A stretch of DNA of 64,000 bases, taken from contig JAFKFV010000021.1 in assembly GCA_017307955.1 (NCBI GenBank), positions 60,219 through 124,218 of the forward strand, in the 5' to 3' direction. The DNA comes from Allobosea sp. Its GTDB lineage: Bacteria; Pseudomonadota; Alphaproteobacteria; Rhizobiales; Kaistiaceae. Both the position numbers and the translations under genes were made by a program. This document shows, in pieces, positions 8,164 to 16,615 of the stretch (the stretch's first letter is position 1; each line of letters begins with the position of its first letter). The notes beneath the pieces are model-generated. The model had not been told where the DNA came from, ran no database searches, and saw only the letters and a program-made list of their open reading frames with translations.

Positions 8164-9336
8164 GTGGCCGATATTGAGCGTGATCTCGCCGATTGCGTCG
8201 GCGCCATCTACCAGGCCGGCGCGGGAGACGGCAGCTGGTTTGATGTCGGCGAGCGCATCTGCGGAATTCTCGACGCCCGGCGGGTTCTGCTGAACCCTGG
8301 CGGACCCGGTGGGCCGAGCAATCTGCTCATGCCTTCGGATGGCAGCGAAGCAGCCTATGCGGCCCATTTCCACACGGCCGATCCCTATGCCGCCCAAGCC
8401 CGTCGCGACTTCGCGCAGGCGCGCAGCTATCACATGGGCAATGCCAAGCTCGGTGCCGAGCTCGTCGCCGAGAATGACCTTCTGCGCAGCGAATATTACT
8501 TCGACTTCGCTCGCCACCATGAACGCCGCCACGTGATCGGCGGCATGGCCGGCATCGCCGAAGCCACGCCGGTTCTGGCGTTCCGGGGCGATGACGCGGG
8601 CGCGTTCGACGAAGTTCATGTTCGCCTGCTGCGCGCCCTGATGCCGCATGTGCAGCGCGCCTTGGAGCTGCGCCTTCGTCTTGCACAGGACGAGCACGCC
8701 GCGTCGCTGACGCATGCGGCCGTGAACGCGCTGACCGTCGGTGTGGCCGTCGTCGATGCGTCTCTGCGGATCCGCTTCGTCAACGACATGGCTCGCCAAT
8801 ATCTGGCGGGACCCGAAGCAGGGCTCGCCCTCAAGCGCCCCGGCCCCTTCGCCGGCAGCGGAATCTATCTCGCCGCCATGTCGCGCGACGATGCGGCAAG
8901 CCTCCGACGACTCGTATCCTCGGCCACTTCGGGAGGCGCAGGCGGCTCGATGCGCCTCAACTCGCGCGCCGGTTCGGTCCTGGCGGTGATGGTCACGCCG
9001 GCACCGCTGCAACTTAGCAACGACGTATACGACATGAATGTCGGCCATGCCCGCGAAGCCCTCGCGCTGCTCATCCTGCGGCCCCTCGATCGCAAGGTGT
9101 CGCCGCAGGCGGCAATTCTCTGCGAGATGTTCGATCTCAGCCGGGCCGAGGCCGAGGTCGCGGTTGCGCTTTCGGGCGGCGCCAGTGCCGAAGACGTTGC
9201 GCGCGGTCGCGGCGTCTCGCTGATGACCATCCGCAGCCAGATCCGCTCGATCCTCGGCAAGTCGGAGGCTGAGAACCTCAGGGACTTCGAGCGCACGATG
9301 GCCATGGTAGCGTCGCTGGCCCCGCAGTCACCCTAG
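8164..9336 (+). CDS. LuxR-type (GerE HTH) transcriptional regulator
   Basis: This 390-residue protein ends in a LuxR/GerE helix-turn-helix (about residues 322-375: FDLSRAEAEVAVALSGG, ASAEDVARGRGVSLMTIRSQIRSILGK), which binds DNA. The N-terminal two thirds are not a recognised autoinducer or receiver domain. A central region (about 185-300) reads like a PAS-type sensor module (VAVVDASLRIRFVNDMARQYL). The start is GTG at 8164, with GGGAG about eight bases before it. It faces the cupin-mdlC unit across a shared promoter region, which makes control of that unit by an aromatic ligand likely. The methyltransferase gene follows 79 bases downstream on the same strand. Confidence 0.82.
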   Translation: MADIERDLADCVGAIYQAGAGDGSWFDVGERICGILDARRVLLNPGGPGGPSNLLMPSDGSEAAYAAHFHTADPYAAQARRDFAQARSYHMGNAKLGAELVAENDLLRSEYYFDFARHHERRHVIGGMAGIAEATPVLAFRGDDAGAFDEVHVRLLRALMPHVQRALELRLRLAQDEHAASLTHAAVNALTVGVAVVDASLRIRFVNDMARQYLAGPEAGLALKRPGPFAGSGIYLAAMSRDDAASLRRLVSSATSGGAGGSMRLNSRAGSVLAVMVTPAPLQLSNDVYDMNVGHAREALALLILRPLDRKVSPQAAILCEMFDLSRAEAEVAVALSGGASAEDVARGRGVSLMTIRSQIRSILGKSEAENLRDFERTMAMVASLAPQSP

Positions 9337-9415
9337 CGCGCCTCTCTTCGCCCTGCCATCCAGGGCCACTTTCCGTCCGGAGCCTGGCCGGACTTGATTC
9401 GAGGGATCAGATTGA

Positions 9416-10540
9416 ATGCAGGAAGGAGAGCAGTCGGGCCGGCCTGCGGCCATGGAAGGGCATGGTGGCTACAACTCCAGATCCACCGTGCAGGCCGGAG
9501 GAGCGTCAGCGGCACTGCCCCGGCTCGAGCGGGCCGCGCTCGACGTTCCGCTACCGCCGGGTACAAGTCCGATCGTCGTCGCCGATTATGGCGCGTCCCA
9601 GGGCCGCAACTCGTTGTTGCCGATGGCGGTCGCCGTACAGACGCTGCGCCAGCGCCTCGGAAACGGCCGCGCCATATCAGTCATCCATACCGATCTCGCT
9701 GGGAATGACTTCAGCGCGCTCTTCGAACTGCTGAACACTGATCCGCAGAGCTATTTGACGCTGGATCAAGACGCCTTCGCCAGCGCGATCGGTCGCTCCT
9801 TTTACGAGCAGATCCTTCCTGACGACAGCGTGACGCTCGGATGGTGCGCCTGGTCCGTGCAATGGCTGAGCCGCGCGCCGGTGGCAATTCCAGACCATGT
9901 GCAGGTGGCTTACAGCAGGGATGAACGCACGCGAGCCGCATTCGCCACCCAGGCCGCTCAGGACTGGTCTGATTTCCTCAGACATCGCGGCCGGGAGCTG
10001 AGGCCTGGTGGTCGTCTTGTCATCATCACCATGGCCCTCACAGATGATGGAGACTTCGGCTACCGACCCGTCCTCGGAGCCATGCAGGACACGTTGGAGG
10101 AACTCGTGGCGGAGGGCGAGGTCCGCCGGGAGGAGGCGTCGCGGATGGCGATCCCGACCGTCGGCCGGACGCGCGCGGAATTTGCAGCGCCTTTCATGTC
10201 CGGTGAGTGTTCTGACCTCGCGCTGGAGCACATCGAAATCTTCGAAGCCGAGGACGCGATCTGGCGGGACTTCCTTAAGGACGGCGATGCGACAGCTTTC
10301 GGTGCCCGCTGGGCCGCCTTTTCGAGAGCGTCGGTCCTGCCAACGCTTGCGCTAGGACTTTCTGAGGGCACGAGCGCGGAACGCGTTCGCGACTTTGTGG
10401 AGCGGATGGAGACCGGCATGGCCGAACGTCTCGCTGCCGGACCCGCGCGAACGCTGATGCCCCTGGCCATCATCGTCGTCGCTGCAACCGACGAAGCGGC
10501 TTCAAGGTCGCAAGCGGCATGGGACGTGACGAAGCCATAG
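9416..10540 (+). CDS. SABATH-like SAM-dependent carboxyl methyltransferase
   Basis: This 374-residue protein resembles the SABATH family (PF03492), known mainly from plants, where it methylates the carboxyl group of salicylate, benzoate, jasmonate and related acids. The N-terminal motif MEGHGGYNSRST (residues 13-24) corresponds to the substrate and cofactor loop with the YN-S signature. ADYGASQGRNSL (56-67) corresponds to the SAM-binding loop usually seen as ADLGCSSGPNT. The acidic partner of the cofactor follows in HTDLAGNDF, then FYEQILPDDSV and a WS-LQWLS-like stretch. The start has GAGGGA ten bases upstream. Bacterial members exist but are sparse. Beside benzoylformate decarboxylase and phenolic acid decarboxylase, an aromatic acid is the natural guess for substrate. 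Confidence 0.8.
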   Translation: MQEGEQSGRPAAMEGHGGYNSRSTVQAGGASAALPRLERAALDVPLPPGTSPIVVADYGASQGRNSLLPMAVAVQTLRQRLGNGRAISVIHTDLAGNDFSALFELLNTDPQSYLTLDQDAFASAIGRSFYEQILPDDSVTLGWCAWSVQWLSRAPVAIPDHVQVAYSRDERTRAAFATQAAQDWSDFLRHRGRELRPGGRLVIITMALTDDGDFGYRPVLGAMQDTLEELVAEGEVRREEASRMAIPTVGRTRAEFAAPFMSGECSDLALEHIEIFEAEDAIWRDFLKDGDATAFGARWAAFSRASVLPTLALGLSEGTSAERVRDFVERMETGMAERLAAGPARTLMPLAIIVVAATDEAASRSQAAWDVTKP

Positions 10541-10832
10541 TCGCCCGCCAGCAGGAAGCAGGTGACATGGATCCGGTTGCTCGAATGCCGGAGGCTGATC
10601 ATGCCTGACGCTGTGAACGTTCTGCGCGCTCTCTTCCACAGCCCGGCTGCTCGCGAAGCGCGCCGGTCGCAAGCACCGCGTCGCCATGCTCTTTGCTCCG
10701 GGCGGGGCTGACCCTTAGCCAGTTCTGGCGATGCGCTGTCCGAGGCTGCTCGTTAGGTTCCGCTCCTCAAGAGCCACCCCCTTCGCCCTGATCGGCTCGA
10801 TGACAGCAGCCACTCATTCAAAGGAGATGTCC
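10541..10832. other. Intergenic region without a supported gene
   Basis: These 292 bases separate the methyltransferase from padC. No open frame has a convincing start, composition or similarity. The far end holds the padC ribosome site AAGGAG at 10821-10826. A padC promoter probably lies here, but I see no clear -35/-10 pair. Confidence 0.5.
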
Positions 10833-11357
10833 ATGTCCGATCGCTTCGAATCCACCCGCCCGGCAGAGATCGCGCCCTTTATCGGCAAGCACATCATCTA
10901 TACTTATGCCAATGGCTGGCAATACGAGATGTACTTCAAGAACGAACGCACCATCGACTACCGCGTCCATGGCGGCATCGTGGGCGGGCGCTGGGTGAAG
11001 GGTCAGGAAGTCCATATGGTTCGCCTCGCCGAGGGCGTGGTGAAGATTTCCTGGAACGAGCCGACGGGCACCTGCGTCAGCGTGGCCTACAATCTCAATG
11101 AGAGAATTGCTCACGGCGCGACATTCTTCCCGCGCTGGATCGAGCTCGATCCGAAAAAGATCATCGGCTTCCAGAATGAGAAGATCGCGCTGATGCAGGA
11201 CTATCGCGACACCGGCCCCACCTATCCGATCCTGCTGGTCGACGAATTCGCCGAGATCACCTTTGTCGAGAACTGCGGACGTGACGATGAGAGCGTCATC
11301 TCCTGCGCGCCGGAGGACCTGCCGTCGGATTACGCTGCGCGCCGGAATGTCGGCTGA
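10833..11357 (+). CDS. padC: Phenolic acid decarboxylase
   Basis: This 174-residue protein decarboxylates p-coumaric, ferulic and caffeic acid to vinylphenols without a cofactor, usually as a cytoplasmic dimer. It aligns along its full length with the Bacillus enzyme: FIGKHIIYTYANGWQYEMYF, TIDYRVHGGIVGGRWV, SWNEPTGT and EFAEITFVENCG. The catalytic set of two tyrosines, one arginine and one glutamate is conserved as Tyr23, Tyr25, Arg53 and Glu76. The start is ATG at 10833, six bases after AAGGAG; an earlier in-frame start would add 34 unrelated residues. It stands alone, 292 bases from its upstream neighbour. A role in detoxifying plant phenolic acids fits the rest of this aromatic region. Confidence 0.93.
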   Translation: MSDRFESTRPAEIAPFIGKHIIYTYANGWQYEMYFKNERTIDYRVHGGIVGGRWVKGQEVHMVRLAEGVVKISWNEPTGTCVSVAYNLNERIAHGATFFPRWIELDPKKIIGFQNEKIALMQDYRDTGPTYPILLVDEFAEITFVENCGRDDESVISCAPEDLPSDYAARRNVG

Positions 11358-11721
11358 TTTGAGCCGGATGCAGTGCTGGGAAGCGGCGCTCCTTGTTCGG
11401 GGTCGCAGGTGTTGGTCAGTCGCTATCTGACGAAGTGGCCTTCTGGCCCAAAGCAGACACACATCTTGAGCGCTGATGCTCAGCCTCGGCGGGGGCGCCT
11501 CAGCGGAAGGCGCGCGCGTGATCGCAACCGCCATTCGATACATAGCCATCCATCAACCGAACACTGGGCCGCGGCCCCGAAGGTTGAGTTCAGGCGACCA
11601 AGGCTGCTTGCCGCCATCGCTGGCACTGTGCTACCAACTGTGGCACTACAGTTGGACATAGCCTCGCAGAATCAAGCCCTTAAGCGGAACCGCCCTCAAT
11701 CGGGTCCAGTCCTCTTCTGGG

Positions 11722-11747
11722 CACCATCTCACCTGTCGGAGATGGTG
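11722..11747. repeat. Perfect 9-base inverted repeat
   Basis: CACCATCTC at 11722-11730 is the exact inverse of GAGATGGTG at 11739-11747, around an eight-base loop. It lies about 365 bases after padC. It has no T-run, so it may be a regulator site or the end of a lost element rather than a terminator. Confidence 0.4.
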
Positions 11748-11781
11748 TAAGGCTTCCGAAAATCGGCGGAAATGCTAGCGA

Positions 11782-11803
11782 ATCGGACCCTGCGGGGTCC
11801 GAT
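11782..11803. terminator. Perfect 9-base stem with tetraloop
   Basis: ATCGGACCC at 11782-11790 pairs with GGGTCCGAT at 11795-11803 around the loop TGCG, and GGCGTTTTGG follows. The compact stem and following T-rich bases suggest a factor-independent terminator on the plus strand, although padC ends over 400 bases earlier. Confidence 0.4.
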
Positions 11804-12240
11804 GGCGTTTTGGGGCGTCCGTTGGCAGCCGTCGAAATGGGCATCTGGTTCGGCGAGCCCCCGCATTCCGGGCGCTTTCTGCTCCTCCTCCTGCAAAGCC
11901 GTGAAGCGAAGCCGAGCGCGCAAGGGTTGAACGGCGGCTTGGGTCCTTCTGCTCGACCGAGGCTGCCACGGTTTGCCAGCCCTCGCTTGCAACTTTTTGC
12001 ATTAGGCCATCAAGATCGATGCGAATCCTTCGCCGGCCGAGTACCTTCATTCGCGCGAGCGCTATCGACTTCCGGTTGCATCTTGCGCACAATGTTGCGT
12101 GTCATGGGCAGGGCGACAGTCCGTAGCCCGGCTGTAGCGACAGCAGCCGCGGGCGTAGCCAAACCCGTGGCGCGGGAGGCGCCGGCCTCTTGCACGACGC
12201 GATTCGGATGGGATGGCCAAGGTCAGGACCGGTCAACGCA

Positions 12241-12474
12241 ATGTCAGCATCGGAAACGCCCTCCCGGGAAACGGTCTGTTGGCAAATCGCCCGTCGGGCT
12301 GCTGAGCTCTCCGACCTCGCGGATCAGATTGGGCGACCGGATGTCGGCGCGCGCTTGCGGCAGGCTGCGGAAGAAGCCCGCCGTGCCGCCGGGCACCAGC
12401 CGGACAGCGCCCAAGATGAGGGTCCCCCTGAGGCGTCGCTTGGTCAAAGACGGGACAGGCCCACGCCGCTTTAG
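12241..12474 (+). CDS. Small hypothetical helical protein
   Basis: I do not recognise this 77-residue frame. It reads MSASETPSRETVCWQIARRA, then an amphipathic helix (ELSDLADQIGRPDVGARLRQAAEEARRAA) and a charged disordered tail. The helix pattern and alanine-arginine-glutamate content resemble real GC-rich alphaproteobacterial proteins rather than a chance frame, and it is the only such frame in this 1.4-kb stretch. No clear ribosome site precedes the ATG. It may be a small cytoplasmic protein, or a remnant. Confidence 0.4.
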   Translation: MSASETPSRETVCWQIARRAAELSDLADQIGRPDVGARLRQAAEEARRAAGHQPDSAQDEGPPEASLGQRRDRPTPL

Positions 12475-12692
12475 GCAGTTCGCAAGCTCCATTGCAGGCC
12501 GTTGCCTTGGCGGAAGCGAGGCCGAGCCAAGACCCGACGCGTTCCAGCCTGCCTTCCACCAGGAACTCGTAGTGCCTTCCACACTGCCGGAGGCCTTTCC
12601 GCGGCCCGAGCTTACGACGGCTTTCCATCGGGTGAGCGCTCAGCGGACCAGCAGCGGCTTGACAGACTTTCGGATCGGCACTACCGATACAT
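12475..12692. other. Non-coding stretch ahead of the LacI gene
   Basis: No supported gene lies between the small frame and the LacI-type regulator. A consensus -35 hexamer TTGACA occurs at 12660-12665, upstream of the paired operators. The matching -10 is not clear: TACCGA at 12683-12688 is at 17 bases but poor. Confidence 0.35.
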
Positions 12693-12754
12693 AATCGTTT
12701 AGGTCATGCTCTCTCGACCGCTTCTGGCGCCGCGGGATGCATCATAAACGATTA
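12693..12754. promoter_or_regulatory. Paired LacI-type operators upstream of the regulator gene
   Basis: TAATCGTTTA (12693-12702) and its exact inverse TAAACGATTA (12745-12754) flank the leader. Each is itself a near-palindrome around a central CG, the usual core of LacI-family sites, and the centres are 52 bases apart, about five helical turns. This spacing allows a looped complex. Self-regulation of the LacI gene and of the ABC operon behind it is likely. Confidence 0.65.
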
Positions 12755-12770
12755 GGGCTTGGAGGATCCC

Positions 12771-13889
12771 GTGGTGAGGAAGTCGACCATGCGCGACGTC
12801 AGTCGCGCGACCGGTCTTTCGATGTTCACCGTCTCGCGCGCGCTGAGCGGAGCGGACGGCGTTTCGGAGGAGAGCCGGAACCACGTCCTCAAGGCGGCGC
12901 GCGAACTCGGCTACATCCCGAACCGGGCGGCACAGGAGCTTCGCCGCGCCAGCCGCGACACGGTCGCGGTCATCACGGCGAGCACGTCCAACTCCTACTA
13001 CCTCGAGATGATGGCCGGCATCCAGCAGGCGCTGCGCCCCTCGAGCTGGACCGTCGTCGTCGGCGATGTCGCGGTCGACGGCGCCTATGATGCCGCGCTC
13101 GAGGACCGCATGATCAAGCGGCTCATCGAGTCCCGCGTGGCCGGCGTTATCTCGACGCTGACGCTGAAGCCCGAGAACATGGCCCTGCTCTCGGCCTGGG
13201 ACATTCCTGTCATCTTCGTCGACTCGGCACCGCCCGAGACGGCCGATGACTTTCCGAGCGTCACGACCGACAATTACGGCGCCAGCCTGATGGTCGGCGC
13301 CCATCTCGCCACGCATCGCTTCGCCGACTGGCTGCTGCTCATCTATCCGCTGAAATGGTCGACGCGCATCGAGCGCGAGCGCGGCCTTCGTGACTCGGCC
13401 ATGGCGCATGGCGCGCGCCTGACGGTCATCGAGACCGAGAACGACGCGGAATCGGCCGAGGCGACGCTGGCCGCCCATCTCGACCGGACGGGCGCCCTGC
13501 CCGATGTCCTCATCGCTGGCAACAACCCGCTGGTGCTCGGCGCCATGAAGCTCGCGCGGGCACGCGGCATCGTGATCCCGGATCAGATGGCGCTCATCGG
13601 CTACGACGAGTTCGCCTGGTCGTCGCTGGTCGATCCGCCGCTGACGCTGCTCAACGAGCGCTCGGAAGAGATTGGCCGCGAGGCGGCGCTGATCCTCGGC
13701 GAGATCATCGACGCCCAGGCCGAAGCCGAGCGCGGCGGTGGCTCAAAGGCACCGATCTATCTTCCGCGCCACCAGCGGCAGGTCGCCGCCGATCTCGTGA
13801 TCCGCCGGTCCTGCGGATGTGCGCCGGCGCGGCCAGAACAAGAACGCATGAGGGAGGATTCGATGACGCTGTCAGAGCCGCCCAGCTAG
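12771..13889 (+). CDS. LacI-family transcriptional regulator of the adjoining sugar operon
   Basis: This 372-residue repressor has the LacI helix-turn-helix at its N-terminus (TMRDVSRATGLSMFTVSRALSG, then the hinge region PNRAAQELRR) and a periplasmic-binding-protein-like effector domain from about residue 60 to 340. The start is placed at GTG 12771, five bases after GGAGG. A TTG twelve bases earlier is in frame but would have the ribosome site inside the gene. The last 35 residues carry CGCAP and a charged tail beyond the usual end. It precedes the sugar importer by 178 bases without a clear terminator, so it may be the first gene of that operon. The effector sugar cannot be read from sequence. 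Confidence 0.88.
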   Translation: MVRKSTMRDVSRATGLSMFTVSRALSGADGVSEESRNHVLKAARELGYIPNRAAQELRRASRDTVAVITASTSNSYYLEMMAGIQQALRPSSWTVVVGDVAVDGAYDAALEDRMIKRLIESRVAGVISTLTLKPENMALLSAWDIPVIFVDSAPPETADDFPSVTTDNYGASLMVGAHLATHRFADWLLLIYPLKWSTRIERERGLRDSAMAHGARLTVIETENDAESAEATLAAHLDRTGALPDVLIAGNNPLVLGAMKLARARGIVIPDQMALIGYDEFAWSSLVDPPLTLLNERSEEIGREAALILGEIIDAQAEAERGGGSKAPIYLPRHQRQVAADLVIRRSCGCAPARPEQERMREDSMTLSEPPS

Positions 13890-14067
13890 CGCCGAAGGGC
13901 GCCCGATCTCAACCCGACCCTTCTTGCTCCCTTGCGCGCCGCGCTCGGGACGAGGGCAGTTGCGCCCCGCGGGGCGCGGACGTCCGCGCCATGCCGGCGC
14001 GGTCGAAGGCGGCGCTCGCCGGTCGCGCCGCCCACGAAAGACCGGTCTTCACCTCGGAGGAAAACCC

Positions 14068-15030
14068 ATGAAATCGATCCAGTCCCGTCCGTTCCCGATG
14101 TCCCGCCTCGCGCTCACGGCAACGATCGCGGCTCTCGTCTCCGCCGCCGCCCTCGCCCCGGCGAGCGCCAAGATGCCCGAGAAGATCACCTCGATCGGTC
14201 TCATGGTGCAGGACATGTCCAATCCGTTCTTCTCGGCCATGGACAAGGGCGCCAAGGACGCGGCGGCCAAGATCGGCGCCACGCTGAACACGCAGGACGC
14301 CCAGCTCGACCTCGCCAACCAGAACACGCAGATCGATGCCTTCATCCAGCAGGGCGTCAATCTCATCGTGATCTCGGCTGTCGACGAGGCCGGCATCGAG
14401 CCGGCGATCCAGCGCGCCAAGGAAGCGGGCGTCATCGTCATCGCGGTCGACACCCCCGCTCATGGCGCCGATGCCGTCGTCATGACCAATGCAGTGCAGG
14501 CGGGCGAGAAGTCCTGCGACTACCTCTTCCAGCAGATGGGCGGCAAGGGCGAGGTCCTGCTCGTCGACGGCACGCCGATCCAGACGATCATCGACCGCAT
14601 CAACGGCTGCAAGACGGTCGCCAAGAACTATCCGGACATCAAGATCGTCGGCCAGCAGGCCTCCAAGAACGACCGCGCCTCCGGCCTTGCCGTCACCACC
14701 GACATGCTGACCGCCAATCCCGACGTCACTGGCATCTTCGGCATGAACGATCCGTCCGCGCTCGGCGCCGTGCTCGCGGTCGAGCAGGCCGGCAAGACCG
14801 GTCAGATCAAGGTGACCGGCGTCGATGGCAGCCCGGAAGCCGTCGCCGAACTAAAGCGCGAGGGCTCGCCCTTCATCGGCACCGCGACGCAGAACCCGGC
14901 CGAGATGGTCCGCCAGGCGGTCAAGATCGCCGTCGACATGACCGAGGGCAAGATGCCGGCCGAGAAGACGGTGCTGATCCCGAGCGTTCTCGTCACCCGC
15001 GAGACCGTCAAGGACTATGCCGGCTGGTAA
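14068..15030 (+). CDS. Sugar ABC transporter periplasmic substrate-binding protein (RbsB type)
   Basis: This 320-residue protein has a signal peptide (residues 1 to about 34, ending APASA) and a type 1 periplasmic-binding fold (PF13407). The opening strand ITSIGLMVQDMSNPFFSAMDKGAKDAA is typical of ribose, galactose and related binding proteins. NLIVISAVDEAGIEPAIQRAKEAGVIVIAVDTP forms the sugar cleft, and VTGVDGSPEAV is the closing strand. The start is ATG at 14068 after CGGAGG. It is followed by a hairpin and then the ATPase and permease genes, the usual importer order. Which sugar it binds is unknown; the linked phosphoglucomutase suggests one that leads to glucose phosphates. Confidence 0.9.
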   Translation: MKSIQSRPFPMSRLALTATIAALVSAAALAPASAKMPEKITSIGLMVQDMSNPFFSAMDKGAKDAAAKIGATLNTQDAQLDLANQNTQIDAFIQQGVNLIVISAVDEAGIEPAIQRAKEAGVIVIAVDTPAHGADAVVMTNAVQAGEKSCDYLFQQMGGKGEVLLVDGTPIQTIIDRINGCKTVAKNYPDIKIVGQQASKNDRASGLAVTTDMLTANPDVTGIFGMNDPSALGAVLAVEQAGKTGQIKVTGVDGSPEAVAELKREGSPFIGTATQNPAEMVRQAVKIAVDMTEGKMPAEKTVLIPSVLVTRETVKDYAGW

Positions 15031-15038
15031 GGCCGTCA

Positions 15039-15064
15039 GGGACGGCGGCCCCGGCCGCCGTCCC
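15039..15064 (+). terminator. Intra-operon hairpin after the binding-protein gene
   Basis: GGGACGGCGGC (15039-15049) pairs perfectly with GCCGCCGTCCC (15054-15064) around CCCG, just after the stop codon. There is no T-run. In sugar ABC operons such hairpins usually protect the binding-protein mRNA or partly stop transcription, so that the binding protein is made in excess. Confidence 0.6.
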
Positions 15065-15088
15065 GATCCGGACTTAAGGAGAATCGCC

Positions 15089-16615
15089 TTGACCGCCGAG
15101 CCGCTGCTCCGCCTCGAAGATGTGACGAAGCGCTTCGGCGCGACGCTCGCGCTGGACAATGTGCGCTTCGACCTTCGCGCCGGCGAGGTGCATGCGCTGA
15201 TGGGCGAGAACGGCGCCGGCAAGTCGACGCTGATGAAGATCCTCTCCGGCAACATCCAGCGCGACGGTGGCCGCATCGTCATGGACGGGCGCCCGATCGA
15301 CATCCGCTCGCCGCTCGATGCGCGCGCCCATGGCATCGCGATCATCCATCAGGAGCTGAACACCATCCCCGCCATGACCGTCGCGGAGAACCTGTCGCTC
15401 GGCCGCGAGCCGCGCACGCGTTTCGGCACGCTGGACCGGCGCCGTGTGCTACGCGAGGCGCGGGAAAAGCTGGCGCGGATCGGCAGCGATATCGATCCCG
15501 CGCAGCCGCTCGGCTCGCTGAGCGTCGGCATGCAGCAGATGGTCGAGATCGCGCGCGCGGTGAGCGAGGACGCCCGCGTCCTGGTGCTGGACGAGCCGAC
15601 GGCCGCGCTCTCGCGCGCCGAGGCGCTGCAGCTCTATGCCCTGATCGGCCAGATGCGCACAGCCGGCGTCGGGCTCATCTACATCTCTCACCGCATGGAG
15701 GAAGTCTGGCAGCTCGCCGACCGCGTGACGGTCCTGCGCGACGGCAGCTATGTCGGCACCGGCGCCATGGGCGAGCTCTCGCCGGAAGACGTGGTGCGCA
15801 TGATGGTCGGCCGTGCAATGGGCGATCTCTACGACCACGCGCCGCGCGTCGCGGGCGATGTCGTGCTCGCGGTCGAGGGTCTCTCCGGCGACGGCATCGG
15901 GCCGGTCGACCTCGAGGTCCGCTCGGGCGAGGTCGTGTGCATGGCGGGGCTGATCGGCTCCGGCCGCACCGAGGTGGCGCGGCTCATCTTCGGCGCCGAC
16001 CGGCGGAGCGGCGGAACGGTCGCGATCGACGGCGTCCCGAGCCGGCCGGCCGATCCCCATGCCGCGATCGCCGACGGCATCGGCATGGTGCCGGAGGACC
16101 GGAAGGACCAGGGCCTCTTTCTCGATCACTCGGTCGAGATCAATGTCGCGATCTCCTCGCTGGACCGCTTCTCGACCGCCGGCGTCGTGCGCCGGGCCGA
16201 GGCGCGCCAGACCGTGCTCGAAGAGATGGGGCGGCTGCATCTGCGCAAGAACGCCATCGATCTCGCCGTGAAGGCGCTTTCGGGCGGCAACCAGCAGAAG
16301 GCGGCGCTCGCGCGCTGGCTGATGCGCGACTCCCGCGTGCTGATCCTCGACGAGCCGACGCGCGGCGTCGATATCGGCGCCAAACGCGAGATTTACGAGC
16401 TGATTGATGCGCTCGCGCGCGCCGGCAAGGCCGTGCTGGTGATCTCGTCCGACCTGCCGGAAGCGATCGGCATCAGCGACCGCCTGCTCGTGATGCGGGA
16501 GGGCCGCATCGTCCACGAACTTTCCTCGGACCGCGCCACGGAAGAGGAGGTGATGGCCTATGCCACCGGCACCGCCGGGCGCGCGGCCGGCGCCAGCCAC
16601 GGAGCCGAAGCATGA
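15089..16615 (+). CDS. Sugar ABC transporter double ATP-binding protein (RbsA/MglA type)
   Basis: This 508-residue protein has two ABC domains, as in RbsA and MglA. Domain 1 has Walker A GENGAGKST, signature SVGMQQ and Walker B VLVLDEPT. Domain 2 has a degenerate Walker A (GLIGSGRTE), signature LSGGNQQK and Walker B VLILDEPTRG. Such asymmetry is normal for this family. It energises import from the cytoplasmic face. The start is TTG at 15089, seven bases after AAGGAG; an earlier in-frame start would overlap the binding-protein gene. Its stop overlaps the permease start (ATGA), showing translational coupling. Confidence 0.92.
   Translation: MTAEPLLRLEDVTKRFGATLALDNVRFDLRAGEVHALMGENGAGKSTLMKILSGNIQRDGGRIVMDGRPIDIRSPLDARAHGIAIIHQELNTIPAMTVAENLSLGREPRTRFGTLDRRRVLREAREKLARIGSDIDPAQPLGSLSVGMQQMVEIARAVSEDARVLVLDEPTAALSRAEALQLYALIGQMRTAGVGLIYISHRMEEVWQLADRVTVLRDGSYVGTGAMGELSPEDVVRMMVGRAMGDLYDHAPRVAGDVVLAVEGLSGDGIGPVDLEVRSGEVVCMAGLIGSGRTEVARLIFGADRRSGGTVAIDGVPSRPADPHAAIADGIGMVPEDRKDQGLFLDHSVEINVAISSLDRFSTAGVVRRAEARQTVLEEMGRLHLRKNAIDLAVKALSGGNQQKAALARWLMRDSRVLILDEPTRGVDIGAKREIYELIDALARAGKAVLVISSDLPEAIGISDRLLVMREGRIVHELSSDRATEEEVMAYATGTAGRAAGASHGAEA

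Larger units (their letters stand above)
11358..12240. other. Gene-poor region with short inverted repeats
   Basis: About 880 bases carry no gene I can support. Both strands have only short frames without family motifs or ribosome sites. The stretch is less uniform in codon pattern than its neighbours and holds two perfect 9-base inverted repeats (listed separately). It looks like decayed sequence or the scar of an insertion. No transposase motif or target duplication was recognised. Confidence 0.45.

Noticed and set aside
7891..9048. A long minus-strand frame across the cupin promoter and LuxR gene
   Set aside because: It covers the divergent promoter and is antisense to a gene with a clear helix-turn-helix.
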